Origin: Erythrobacter sp. HKB08 | GTDB taxonomy: Bacteria > Pseudomonadota > Alphaproteobacteria > Sphingomonadales > Sphingomonadaceae | NCBI RefSeq assembly: GCF_004114695.1 | Contig: NZ_CP035310.1 | Coordinates: 2,091,501-2,155,500 of the forward strand | Reading direction: 5' to 3' | DNA: 64,000 nt | In this document: positions 9,188 through 19,760 of the stretch, one piece after another | Layout of the letters: every line of letters begins with the position of its first letter | Numbering within the stretch: the first letter of the stretch is position 1 | Notes under the pieces: model-generated | Database searches by the model: none | Told to the model about the DNA's origin: nothing | Seen by the model: the letters and a program-made list of their open reading frames with translations, nothing else | Translations under genes and position numbers: made by a program

Positions 9188-9230
9188 GAGCTTATGCGAG
9201 GCAGCAAGCGAGCCGGATGGCTCGCGCCCG
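9188..9230. repeat. Intergenic palindromic element (cassette left side)
   Basis: The sequence GAGCTTATGCGAGGCAGCAAGCGAG (9188-9212) is followed by a GCGAGC/GCTCGC hairpin around CGGAT. It resembles, in inverted orientation, the element at 11880-11898 on the other side of the three-gene cassette. It may be only a read-through structure of the kind common in these genomes. Confidence 0.35.
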
Positions 9231-9286
9231 CAGGGGCCAAACAAAAGACTCGAACCTCGAAATGACTTCGTCAGACAACACTGGGG

Positions 9287-10183
9287 CTACGCGTCGAACC
9301 CGTGAAACTCTCGATGCCAAGACAAGAACTTGGGATGCGGCTTGTAGGATTCGATTTCAGGAGCCTTGAGCTTCCCAGTCGGATTGATGATCGCCTCGAC
9401 ACCCTCGCGGTCATTGACCTTGCGGTGCACAATGATCTCAAGATCATCCTTGAAACCGATTAGCCCACGGTCGAACATCCAATGCGCGGTTCCTGAGAGA
9501 GCAAGGCCATTTCGCACGCTGTCAGGCCCGCCGTGTTCGACTGGCCGGATATGTGCAGCCTGCGCTTCTAGGCGGCCACCGCCATTGACCAGCTTCCAGC
9601 CTGTTACCGCGCAGCGGCCGTCATAGGCGTGCATCACAGCACGACGGAAGGCGCGGTCGCGGAAGGGCTTGGAAACGAGCGACTGGACGATGGGCCGCTC
9701 GATTTCGAACGGGCTCTGATGCTCGCGGACACGGTTGTCCTCGACTAATTCGTCATCGCTACGAGGCAGAAAGTCCTCATCCGGCAAGCCGTGCGAAATG
9801 ATACGGGCGAAGTCTGAAGGGGAAAGTGGGCGTACAGCGGCTTGGGCGCGGCCGGATACTTTGCCTTCCTCATTGAGCACGCCACGCTCAACCTGCTCGC
9901 CATTCACGATGTGAGGCACGGTCGGCTCGAAAGGCAGATAGCTGCCCTGCTCGATGATTGCACGGTAGCGATCTGAGACTTCCGGATCAGGGATAATCCG
10001 CTCAACTTTCGCCACGGCGAAGAAGCCCTTGGAGTTCGGAATCTTGACCGGCTCGCGATAGACAATCCAGTCGCCGACCATTTGCTGAGCGCGGCTAAGA
10101 TAACTCTTCGGAAACTGGTAGTGCGCCTCGGGAATGTCGTCGTAGATCGACCCATCCTTGTGCATGAAAACGCCGAAAGTCAT
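9287..10183 (-). CDS. HNH endonuclease with an N-terminal PUA/EVE-like domain (putative defence nuclease)
   Basis: 298 residues. Residues about 170-255 form an HNH_2-type nuclease (PF13391 style): RRAVMHAYDGRCAVTGWKL, then AAHIRP with His211, RNGLAL with Asn225, and GTAHWMFD with His234. These are the expected metal and catalytic residues. Residues 1-110 form a separate domain (FPKSYLSRAQQMVGDWIVYREP) which I compare, by pattern only, to PUA/EVE-like readers seen in restriction proteins. No DNA methyltransferase is nearby, so a classic restriction-modification system is not supported. It is the third gene of the cassette, its ATG three bases after the TGA of the HEPN gene. GC is clearly below the flanks. 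Confidence 0.82.
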   Translation of the reverse strand: MTFGVFMHKDGSIYDDIPEAHYQFPKSYLSRAQQMVGDWIVYREPVKIPNSKGFFAVAKVERIIPDPEVSDRYRAIIEQGSYLPFEPTVPHIVNGEQVERGVLNEEGKVSGRAQAAVRPLSPSDFARIISHGLPDEDFLPRSDDELVEDNRVREHQSPFEIERPIVQSLVSKPFRDRAFRRAVMHAYDGRCAVTGWKLVNGGGRLEAQAAHIRPVEHGGPDSVRNGLALSGTAHWMFDRGLIGFKDDLEIIVHRKVNDREGVEAIINPTGKLKAPEIESYKPHPKFLSWHREFHGFDA

Positions 10184-10186
10184 TGC

Positions 10187-10963
10187 TCACAATCCAGAGA
10201 GTTGGTCGATCCAATTCTGGTAATAGATCCGGATCAATTCAAAATCATCTTGATGGCGTAAAACCCCATTGTGAGCGACTACATTTCGAAATGAACCAGC
10301 GTCTTCAAACCGGTGAAGAAAGTTTATGTCGCCAAGAAAGGGCAAAAATTGATCCGGATATTTTCGCATCAGCTTAATGAGGTCGGGCCAATCTAAGGCG
10401 TAAAGAGGTCCAAAATCCGATCTGGTCGGCGCCCACTTTTTTGACTCTTCATTTGCTATCCGCGAAGCGTGTTTTCGCTTCATCTCTGCGTTTGATGCCT
10501 TGTCCCACCAGTCAATCCCCAGATGCCTCTGCAGCACATTCTCGATCAGCCCCCGCATCGAATTTTCGAGCAAGAAAAGATGCGCGTAAACACGCACCAT
10601 TCGTTCCAAATCCTTGTGCCTTTCCGGGGCGACGAAAGCTGGCAATTGAATAGAACCAGTGTCAAATATCTCTTCAGGAATTTGCGAATTGGCCGGAAAA
10701 ATATCTTCGCAACTCTCTAAAAATTCCCTTGTTGGCGCATAACCATTTCGATCACGCCTAACGTTTCGCGATTTACGGAAATGCTCGCGCAACCTCTCTA
10801 CTTTTGCCCTCGGTAGATGGACCGATTCAAAAGCTTTAGAAATTTCCGTCAGGCCAATGGGCTGGCGACCGGATTCCTCAAATAGACACCAGAGGATGAG
10901 CTCGGCTTGCGCATTCTTATTGGCGTTTCGGAACCGCTCAGTCTTTGCGAGAGCTTCGAGCAT
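10187..10963 (-). CDS. HEPN-domain protein (Swt1-like), putative ribonuclease effector
   Basis: 258 residues. The C-terminal half (about 115-258) matches the Swt1-like HEPN pattern: helix LFLLENSMRGLIENVLQ, the GIDWWD element, WPDLIKLM, and the active-site motif RNVVAH, with Arg226 and His231 in Rx4H spacing. HEPN proteins of this kind are usually metal-independent RNases in toxin or antiphage systems. Residues about 17-90 form a second, winged-helix-like domain which resembles the C-terminal domain of the protein encoded just upstream. The start ATG follows the upstream TAA after three bases. Low GC. The RNase role is inferred from the motif. Confidence 0.72.
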   Translation of the reverse strand: MLEALAKTERFRNANKNAQAELILWCLFEESGRQPIGLTEISKAFESVHLPRAKVERLREHFRKSRNVRRDRNGYAPTREFLESCEDIFPANSQIPEEIFDTGSIQLPAFVAPERHKDLERMVRVYAHLFLLENSMRGLIENVLQRHLGIDWWDKASNAEMKRKHASRIANEESKKWAPTRSDFGPLYALDWPDLIKLMRKYPDQFLPFLGDINFLHRFEDAGSFRNVVAHNGVLRHQDDFELIRIYYQNWIDQLSGL

Positions 10964-10966
10964 TCG

Positions 10967-11590
10967 TTATTTCTTGGCTGGTTTGGCAGCTGGCAGATCG
11001 TGCTTCACCATGTCGCTTGACTTGAAGTTCGGCGTCCATTTTTTGTCGACTACCTTGCCGAGCCCTTCTCCAGTCATGTTACCGAAGACCCCCGTCAAAT
11101 TTGCAGGAGTCTTCGCATTCACGGCCTGGAAGGCAGTATGAATCTCGTTCCCGTCGAACTCATTCCTGCCCAACATCTCAGCAAGCTTATGCGCAAGTAC
11201 GGCTACTTGATCGTTCTGTTTGCCCGGGGCCTTTTCAGCATAAAATTTTCGCAACTCGTCCCGCTGCTTCTCGGTCATGAGATTGTCGAGTACCTTCCAA
11301 TTAGCATGTCCGCTGCCCTTCTTGCGTCGCGATCTCGCCTTAGGCTTTGACGCATTTACGTCTTCTTCTGCCTCCGAACCTGGCTCTGAAGCATCCTCGT
11401 CCTGCGAGCTGGGGGCTGTACGCCCGTTCATTGCAGCCCCGCTCCTTGTTGCGAAATTGCTGAGAACTCGCTCTGCGCTGGAGATTACGCTTTCGAAATC
11501 GGCTGCTTCACACTCGACCTCAATCGTACCCAGATTGATGTCGATCTTTAAACTGATTGCCGTCACTATCTGCACCTTCGTGATGTTCAA
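10967..11590 (-). CDS. Protein of unknown function, first gene of the HEPN/HNH cassette
   Basis: About 207 residues if started at the TTG at 11590. No ATG precedes residue 54, and no clear ribosome site is visible, so the start is uncertain. Residues 1-50 look like a small alpha/beta domain. Residues 55-95 are an acidic then Lys/Arg-rich linker (KPKARSRRKKGSG). Residues 97-198 are helical (MTEKQRDELRKFYAEKAP, then NEIHTAFQAV and NLTGVFGNM), and 125-198 align by eye with the N-terminal domain of the adjacent HEPN protein. I do not recognise the family. A sensor, adaptor or antitoxin role is possible but is inference only. Confidence 0.6.
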   Translation of the reverse strand: MNITKVQIVTAISLKIDINLGTIEVECEAADFESVISSAERVLSNFATRSGAAMNGRTAPSSQDEDASEPGSEAEEDVNASKPKARSRRKKGSGHANWKVLDNLMTEKQRDELRKFYAEKAPGKQNDQVAVLAHKLAEMLGRNEFDGNEIHTAFQAVNAKTPANLTGVFGNMTGEGLGKVVDKKWTPNFKSSDMVKHDLPAAKPAKK

Positions 11591-11920
11591 TAGGCAGATA
11601 GATAGTAAGATTTGCGAAAATCAAGTTCGCTTGTTTTAATCTCCACTATGGCGCGGCCTTGCAGCGCTGAAATATTCAGATCTTGCATAATATTCACAAT
11701 TCTCGTCGCTAAAGCCCTTTGGGTGCCACCATGTCACCCGAGGCTGCGACACCATCACGCGCCGTTCCGCGATTGCTGACGCAATCGCTCCATGCGTCAC
11801 GTGACGTCGAACGGGTTCCGCTGCGCGGACCCGCCGGCCGATGCTCGCGATGCGCTGGCGCGCACCGGCTTCTAACGTGTCGCTTGCTTCGCAAGCTCCG
11901 GCGTTAGGCGCCTTCGCTCG
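11591..11920. other. Intergenic region between the cassette and lepA (330 bp, no gene seen)
   Basis: The cassette-proximal part (11600-11705) is AT-rich (for example TTGCATAATATTCACAATT) and should hold the cassette promoter on the minus strand, but no convincing -35/-10 pair could be fixed. The lepA-proximal part (11706-11920) is GC-rich and ends in a nested hairpin. Short reading frames here look like chance. Confidence 0.5.
11872..11907. repeat. Nested hairpin downstream of lepA
   Basis: The outer arms CTAACG (11872-11877) and CGTTAG (11902-11907) enclose an inner stem GCTTGC/GCAAGC (11882-11887 with 11891-11896). It lies 13 bp after the lepA stop. There is no T-run, so it is not a typical intrinsic terminator. 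Its core, 11880-11898, resembles in inverted orientation the element at 9188-9212. Confidence 0.5.
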
Positions 11921-13738
<1,818 letters not shown>

Positions 13739-14013
13739 GAAATCGGAATTCTTGGAAAAAGAGGGCAGCGCAAAAACGCCTCGCGCGCCCTTTAGCGCCC
13801 GCATCCACGCGTGTCAGCCTTTCGCGTGATCAAAGTACGGTTAGCGCCAGTCTGCACCCGTCACTCGGTCTGATGACCGCCTTCGCTGTTGCAAAGTTGC
13901 CACGCGACCCGACGGCTTGAAACAAATTGCCGGAAAGCCCGCTCGGTCACATTGAAAATTGTGCAGGTGCGAAGTAGCGTCCTCGTCGACATTATCAAGA
14001 CAAGGGGAAAAAC

Positions 14014-17000
14014 ATGTCGCATCGCCTCCTCTCCACCCGGCTGAAGTCGTCCACCGCACTTGTATGCGCAGTTGGTCTTGTCGGGATGGCATCGCCCGCT
14101 CTGGCCCAGGACGCCGAGGAAACCACCGAGCAGGAGGCGAGCACGAGCGGCCAACCTGCGATCGTTGTTACCGGTTCGCGCATTGCACGCGACCCCAACA
14201 TCGGTTCGCCCGCTCCGATCGTCAGCGTATCTTCCGAGCAGCTGACCCAGTCCGGTTCTTCGGATGTTGTCGAGACGCTTCGTGACGTCCCGGCACTTTC
14301 GACCTCGACGACCAGCGATGGTTCGATCGACGGCGTGTTCTCTTTCTCGGTCGGCCAGTCGACGCTGAACCTCCGCGGTCTCGGTGCCGGTCGTACGCTG
14401 GTACTGGTCAACGGTCGCCGCCACGTTTCGGGCGTTGCCGGCGCGCAGGTTGTCGATATCAACTCGATCCCCTCCGCTCTGATTGAATCGGTCGAGACCA
14501 TCACCGGCGGTGCGTCGGCAGTCTATGGTGCCGATGCTGTCACCGGTGTGGTGAACTTCAACCTCCGCGACGATTTCGAAGGCATCGAAGCAAACGTCCA
14601 GGGCGGCGTCTCGCACAAGGGAGATGGCTACCGCTTCAACGGCGACCTTACCTGGGGAACCAACTTCTCCGACGGTCGCGGCAATGTGACTTTCACGGCC
14701 GAATATGCGCGTAACGAGGAAATTCTTTTCGGCGACCGCTCGTTCACCCGGAATAACGGTATCTATGACGACCAGGGCAACCCGGCCCTTCGCTTCCAGG
14801 CTGGCGACATCGACGGCAATACGCCGAACTTCGCGCAGTACTATTCGACCGCGAACGGCTTCTTCCCGACGGGCTTCGTCATTCCCGACGCAGCGAGCTT
14901 CATTGCGGACTACACCGCGACCTTCGGCACCGCGCCGACCCTCACAGCGGCCGAGCAGGCGCTGATCGATCGCGCGGCCAACGCACCCAGCCGTATCATC
15001 GCGGCCGACCCGCGCTTTTCGCTCTCGTCTGCTGGCGGTGTGATCGCACCGGGTGACTTCGGCCTGTTCGCCCTCCCCGGCGTGGACCTCGACAACAACG
15101 GCACCGATGACTGTTTCCAGTCCTCGGTCGGCTTCAACAGCCTGCTGTTCGGCAACGCCTTCGGCATCGCAGGCGGTTGCTACAACATCAACGCCGATGG
15201 CAGCGTGACGCCGTATCAGGACGGCCAGATCACCGGCCTGTTCAACCAGTTCGGCGGCGACGGCATCCAGAACAACTTCGACGAGAACTCGCTCATTCCC
15301 GAGACCGAGCGCTATTCGTTCAATCTCAACGCCAAATACGAGTTCTCCGAAGCGGCCGAGCTGTTTTTCGAGGGAAAGTACGTGTTCTCCAGCGCCGAAT
15401 TCCAGGGCCAGCCGAACACGTTCTACGACCTTCTAACCGTGCCGTCGGACAACCCGTTCATCCCTGCATCGCTGCAGGCACTTGCCGACAGCACGCCGCT
15501 GCTGTTCGACGACCAGGGACGCAACGGTCTCTACATCACGCGTGACCCGGCGGACCTCGGTCCGAACCGCGATCGCAACGAATTCGAGACCTGGCGTTTC
15601 GTCGGCGGCATCCGCGGTGAGATGACCGACCACCTGCGCTACGAACTTTCGGCCAACTGGGGCAAGTTCGAGCAGACCACCTTCGATAACAACCGCGTCA
15701 TCCTCGACCGTTTCTATGCGGCGATCGATGCGGTGACCGATCCGGCGACCGGCAACATCGTCTGTCGTTCGGACCTCGACCCGACGCCCCCGCCGACCAC
15801 AATCTTCGGCATTCCTGCCGGCGATCCGGGCTATTTCACCTTCAACCCCGGCGACGGACAGTGTCGTCCGGCGAACATCTTCGGCGGTGTCGGCTCGATC
15901 AGTGCCGAGGCAATCGACTTCATCACCGCGACGGTCGTCAACCGCTTCGAGCTCGAGCAGTTCGTCATCAACGGCCTGCTGATCGGCGATAGCGGCGCGT
16001 GGTTCGAGCTGCCGGGCGGCCCGATCGACTATGTCGTCGGCATCGAGTTCCGCAAGGAGCTGAGCGACTCGAACTTCGATCCGCTGGTTCGCGGCGTCGT
16101 TCCTGTGACCACGCCGGACGCCAACGCGGGCGACCTGCTGCGCGACCTGCCGAATGCGCAGAACTCGCTGGTCTTCGACCCGGCATCGGTGATCGACAAC
16201 GCTGGCGGCGACTTCGACGTGTTCGAGATTTTCGGCGAGATCCGTCTCCCGCTGCTCGAAGACAAGCCCTTCGCAAACCTGGTCGAATTGAACGCGGCAG
16301 CTCGTTATGCCGACTACTCGACGATCGGGGGCGCGTTTACCTGGAACGTCAACGGCCTCTATTCGCCGGTCGAGGATATCCTCTTCCGCGCGACCTACGC
16401 CGAGGCGGTCCGCGCTCCGAACATCAACGAGCTGTTCAACCCGCCGCAGGGCGCGTTCTTCCGCCCGGTCGATCCGTGCGATGCGACCGAACTTGGCAAC
16501 GCGCCCGATCCGGGCCTGCGCCAGGCGAACTGTACCGCGTTCTTCAACGCGATTGGTTTCGATCCGACCTTCGGTGGCGGCAACTACACCTACATCGACC
16601 CGCTGACCGCACGCTTCTCCGGTAGTGTCAGCGGCAACCCGGATCTGTCGGAAGAAACCGCCACCACCTGGACGGTCGGTGCGCAGTTCACGCCGACCTT
16701 CATCCCGGGCTTCGCGCTAAGCGTCGATTACTACAACATCGAGATCGAGGACGCGATTTCGACGGTCAGCGCACAGGACATCGTGAACAACTGCGTCGAC
16801 AGCGCGTCGATCGACAACCAGTTCTGTTCGCTGGTCGACCGCAACCCGAACAACGGTGGATTCACCTTCCTGCGTCAGGTTGCGCTCAACTTCGCCCGTC
16901 TCGAAACGGCTGGCGTCGAGGCAGCGGCGCAATACCGCTTCGACCTTGGCGAACACCGTTTCACCCTCGCGGCTAGCGGCACTTGGGTCGACAAGCTCGA

Positions 17001-17379
17001 CCGCTTCTTCGACCCCTCCGACCTGACGAATGTCGATCCGGAGCTGGGCGAACTGCAGCGTCCGGAGTGGGCTGGTCGCGCGTCGATCACCTGGGACTGG
17101 AGCGACCTCAGCCTGACCTGGTCGACCAACTACCTCGACCAGATGGCGCTGCGTTCAGTGGAGATCGAAGACGTAGGCACGATCTGGGACGCGTCCAACG
17201 CGATCGCCGACGAAGTATGGATCCACGACGTGTCGTTCAGCTACGATGCGACCGAGGAATTCACCATCTACGGCGGCGTCAACAACGTCTTCAACCGCAA
17301 GCCGTTCGTCACCGAGCAGGCTTACCCGGTGAGCCCGCTGGGGACCTATTTCTTCCTCGGTGCCACCGCCAAGTTCTGA
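14014..17379 (+). CDS. TonB-dependent outer-membrane receptor, substrate unknown
   Basis: 1121 residues with a signal peptide ending SPALAQ at residue 32. A TonB-box-like AIVVTG sits at 49-54 and the plug domain follows (NLRGLGAGRTLVLVNGRR, then SALIESVETITGGASAVYGADAVTGVVNF). The remaining 900 residues make a 22-strand barrel with long Cys-containing loops. The last residue is Phe (GATAKF), the outer-membrane sorting signal. AAGGGG precedes the ATG by about six bases. The type is common in Sphingomonads and Caulobacter for peptides, sugars or siderophores. No adjacent transporter or regulator hints at the ligand. It is monocistronic, with a terminator after it. Confidence 0.94.
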   Translation: MSHRLLSTRLKSSTALVCAVGLVGMASPALAQDAEETTEQEASTSGQPAIVVTGSRIARDPNIGSPAPIVSVSSEQLTQSGSSDVVETLRDVPALSTSTTSDGSIDGVFSFSVGQSTLNLRGLGAGRTLVLVNGRRHVSGVAGAQVVDINSIPSALIESVETITGGASAVYGADAVTGVVNFNLRDDFEGIEANVQGGVSHKGDGYRFNGDLTWGTNFSDGRGNVTFTAEYARNEEILFGDRSFTRNNGIYDDQGNPALRFQAGDIDGNTPNFAQYYSTANGFFPTGFVIPDAASFIADYTATFGTAPTLTAAEQALIDRAANAPSRIIAADPRFSLSSAGGVIAPGDFGLFALPGVDLDNNGTDDCFQSSVGFNSLLFGNAFGIAGGCYNINADGSVTPYQDGQITGLFNQFGGDGIQNNFDENSLIPETERYSFNLNAKYEFSEAAELFFEGKYVFSSAEFQGQPNTFYDLLTVPSDNPFIPASLQALADSTPLLFDDQGRNGLYITRDPADLGPNRDRNEFETWRFVGGIRGEMTDHLRYELSANWGKFEQTTFDNNRVILDRFYAAIDAVTDPATGNIVCRSDLDPTPPPTTIFGIPAGDPGYFTFNPGDGQCRPANIFGGVGSISAEAIDFITATVVNRFELEQFVINGLLIGDSGAWFELPGGPIDYVVGIEFRKELSDSNFDPLVRGVVPVTTPDANAGDLLRDLPNAQNSLVFDPASVIDNAGGDFDVFEIFGEIRLPLLEDKPFANLVELNAAARYADYSTIGGAFTWNVNGLYSPVEDILFRATYAEAVRAPNINELFNPPQGAFFRPVDPCDATELGNAPDPGLRQANCTAFFNAIGFDPTFGGGNYTYIDPLTARFSGSVSGNPDLSEETATTWTVGAQFTPTFIPGFALSVDYYNIEIEDAISTVSAQDIVNNCVDSASIDNQFCSLVDRNPNNGGFTFLRQVALNFARLETAGVEAAAQYRFDLGEHRFTLAASGTWVDKLDRFFDPSDLTNVDPELGELQRPEWAGRASITWDWSDLSLTWSTNYLDQMALRSVEIEDVGTIWDASNAIADEVWIHDVSFSYDATEEFTIYGGVNNVFNRKPFVTEQAYPVSPLGTYFFLGATAKF

Positions 17380-17402
17380 TCTGCGGAACAGGTAAATAAA
17401 GA

Positions 17403-17433
17403 GGGGCGGCTCGAAAGAGCCGCCCCTTCTTTG
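17403..17433 (+). terminator. Intrinsic terminator after the TonB receptor
   Basis: A perfect 10-bp stem, GGGGCGGCTC (17403-17412) and GAGCCGCCCC (17417-17426), closes a GAAA tetraloop and is followed by TTCTTTGTT. It lies 23 bp after the receptor stop and just beyond the convergent EAL gene. Confidence 0.93.
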
Positions 17434-17456
17434 TTGGGAGCAAGCTTTCGTTGCAG

Positions 17457-19667
17457 TCAGTTAGACTGCGAGACCTTCACTTCCATGAATTGCGGCTGGG
17501 TCTTCGGCTTCTCTCCATACTCGCCGCCAATCAGCGGATAGTCGCCCGGAGGAAGCGAGGCGAGCGGCATTCCGGCGGCCGCCAGGGCATATGGCGATAC
17601 GCGGTGGCGCGTGCACAAGCCGTCGGTACCATCGCTTACAAGCGGCTGCTCGAACTCAAGTCCTTGCCGCGCATCCATCGTTCGGCGAACCTTGGCGACT
17701 GCCAGCTGCCCTTCGCCGAGATCGAGCACGAGCGCCGTTCCCTGAGGTACGTTCAGCAATCCTTCGATCATGGCCCCTGTGCGCGAGAGATTGCGGAGAA
17801 CCGCCTCGTACCGGTGATCCTCGTGAATTACGCCGATCCGACGGAACAGGCGCTTGCGTTCGGCGCGGTGCTTGCTCGGTCCGACGATCTCGAATTCAAG
17901 CTGCCCGTTCTCGAAGCGCTCCAACAGTTCTTGCTGGCGGATCGCTTTCGAGAAAACGAAACCCTGGATTAGGTCGGCACCGCGCTCTGTCACAAGCTCG
18001 AGTTCATCGCGCGCTTCGACGCCTTCGGCGACAGTCGTCATTCCCAGCGCCCTGGCGAGGCCGACGATCGCGGAAATGATGGCCGCGTTGTTGTTATCGT
18101 CCTCGGTCGCGCCCCGGACAAAACTTTGGTCGATCTTGATTTTGTCGAACGGCGCCCGGGTCAGATAGCTGAGCGAGGAATACCCGGTTCCGAAGTCATC
18201 CAGCGCCAGGCTGACGCCGCGCTTCTTCAGGCGCTGGAACATGCGGTTCGTCGCATGCGGGTCAGCCACAAACACACTCTCTGTGATTTCGAGAGTGAGC
18301 CGGCTCGGCGCCAGGCCCGATTTGGCGAGCGCCTGCTCGACTACATCCGGAAACTTGTCGTTCGCAAACTGGACCGCGGAAACATTTACCGCGACAGAAA
18401 TGTCACCAGGCCACTGCGCAGCATCCTTGCAGGCCTGTTCCAATGCAAATTTGCCGACATCGTTGATGATGGCCGATTCCTCGGCGATCGGAATAAATGT
18501 CGCTGGAGAAATCCGACCTTTTTCCGGATGGTTCCAACGCATCAGCGCTTCCAGCGAACGAACCTTGTTTGTCTCGGGATCGATCAGCGGTTGGTAGTGG
18601 AGTTCAAGCTGCTCGTGCGCAATAGCATCGCGCAGATCGTCGCTGATCTCCTTCCGCTCTCGTGCGCCTTCTTTCAGTTCACTGGAATAGAAGCGGAATT
18701 GACCACGCCCGCCGCCCTTGGCCGCATAAAGCGCAAGGTCGGCGCTGCTGACGAGTTCTTCCGCCTCGATGCCGTCGTAAGGTGCAATGGCGATCCCGAC
18801 TGACGTCCCTATGATCGCGCGACTGCCGTTGATCGAGTAAGGCTGCGAGATCATCTGGATCAGGCGATGCGAGATGTCGCCCAGCTTTCCGCGATCGTCG
18901 ATGTCGGGCAGGATGACCTGGAACTCGTCGCCACCCAAGCGACCGATTTCCCCGTCGTCTCCGATAATCTTCTCAAGCCGCGTCGCCACCTGTTTTAGCA
19001 GCTCATCGCCCGCTGGGTGACCTAGCGTATCGTTGACCTGCTTGAAGCGGTCGAGATCGAGCATCAGAAGCGCACAGCTCCGCTTCGCCGCCTTGTAAGC
19101 GGTGAGCGTGGCCGTGAGCCGCTTTTCCATCCGGTTGCGATTGGCAAGTCCGGTCAGTCCATCGAACTGCGCCAGACGCTTTGCATCGCGCTCGCGTTCG
19201 CGAACTGCAGTGATGTCCTTCGCCGCGCCGCGATAACCGATGAAATTGCCTTCCTCGTCATATTGCGGCTTGCCCGAAATCGACCACCAGAGTTCGCGAT
19301 CGTCGGAGGAAAGCGAAACCCGTGCAGGAAGGTCTGCGAACGAGTTTCTGGCACTTAGGAGGAATGGCAACGGGCGCTCGGCCTTGTCCGGATCATCGTC
19401 CTTGTCGGGCACGAACAGCTCGGTGAGCGACAAGCCGATAACTTCGTCGAGCGGCCGCCCCACGAGCTTTGCCGCGCTTTCCGAAAGGTAGATGAGCCGG
19501 CCTTCGTCATTGGTCGCCCAGAACCAGCCAAGGTTCAAACCTTCGAAATTGTCCAGCAGGGCAACGCGGCGGTCGAGGTCGTCGGCAGAGATGGGGACGC
19601 GATGGTACGCAGCGGCGCGTTCACCACTGTTCCTCGATAGCTTTGACAAGAATCCGGCTTTCGCCAT
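17457..19667 (-). CDS. PAS-GGDEF-EAL-PilZ cyclic di-GMP signalling protein (cytoplasmic)
   Basis: 736 residues with no membrane segment. A PAS domain spans about 40-155 (GWFWATNDEGRLIYLS). The GGDEF domain spans 165-330 with intact GGDEF at 245-249. The EAL domain spans 345-590 with EALMRW at 373-378 and DDFGTGYSS at 490-498. A C-terminal PilZ-like domain at about 605-690 carries RLFRR and NLSRTG, which fit the RxxxR and (D/N)xSxxG c-di-GMP contacts. Both catalytic domains look competent, so the net activity cannot be told. GAGGGAAA lies just before the ATG. It is about 93 bp downstream of a paralog on the same strand. Confidence 0.92.
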   Translation of the reverse strand: MAKAGFLSKLSRNSGERAAAYHRVPISADDLDRRVALLDNFEGLNLGWFWATNDEGRLIYLSESAAKLVGRPLDEVIGLSLTELFVPDKDDDPDKAERPLPFLLSARNSFADLPARVSLSSDDRELWWSISGKPQYDEEGNFIGYRGAAKDITAVRERERDAKRLAQFDGLTGLANRNRMEKRLTATLTAYKAAKRSCALLMLDLDRFKQVNDTLGHPAGDELLKQVATRLEKIIGDDGEIGRLGGDEFQVILPDIDDRGKLGDISHRLIQMISQPYSINGSRAIIGTSVGIAIAPYDGIEAEELVSSADLALYAAKGGGRGQFRFYSSELKEGARERKEISDDLRDAIAHEQLELHYQPLIDPETNKVRSLEALMRWNHPEKGRISPATFIPIAEESAIINDVGKFALEQACKDAAQWPGDISVAVNVSAVQFANDKFPDVVEQALAKSGLAPSRLTLEITESVFVADPHATNRMFQRLKKRGVSLALDDFGTGYSSLSYLTRAPFDKIKIDQSFVRGATEDDNNNAAIISAIVGLARALGMTTVAEGVEARDELELVTERGADLIQGFVFSKAIRQQELLERFENGQLEFEIVGPSKHRAERKRLFRRIGVIHEDHRYEAVLRNLSRTGAMIEGLLNVPQGTALVLDLGEGQLAVAKVRRTMDARQGLEFEQPLVSDGTDGLCTRHRVSPYALAAAGMPLASLPPGDYPLIGGEYGEKPKTQPQFMEVKVSQSN

Positions 19668-19760
19668 TCGTATTTCCCTCGACCCGTCCTCTTTGTCGAG
19701 CGACCCTTCATTTCCTAGGGTTACGGCAGTAACCGAATTGGGTTGACGGCCCGTTAAAGT

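Noticed and set aside
8215-11590. Prophage or integrative element including the terminase-like gene
   Set aside because: No integrase, capsid, portal or lysis gene and no clear att repeats; base composition of the HTH gene differs from the cassette.
9287-11590. Classical restriction-modification system
   Set aside because: No DNA methyltransferase or specificity subunit is encoded in or near the cassette.
13739-14013. Riboswitch (for example cobalamin) upstream of the TonB receptor
   Set aside because: No B12-box or other known core was found in the 275-bp leader.
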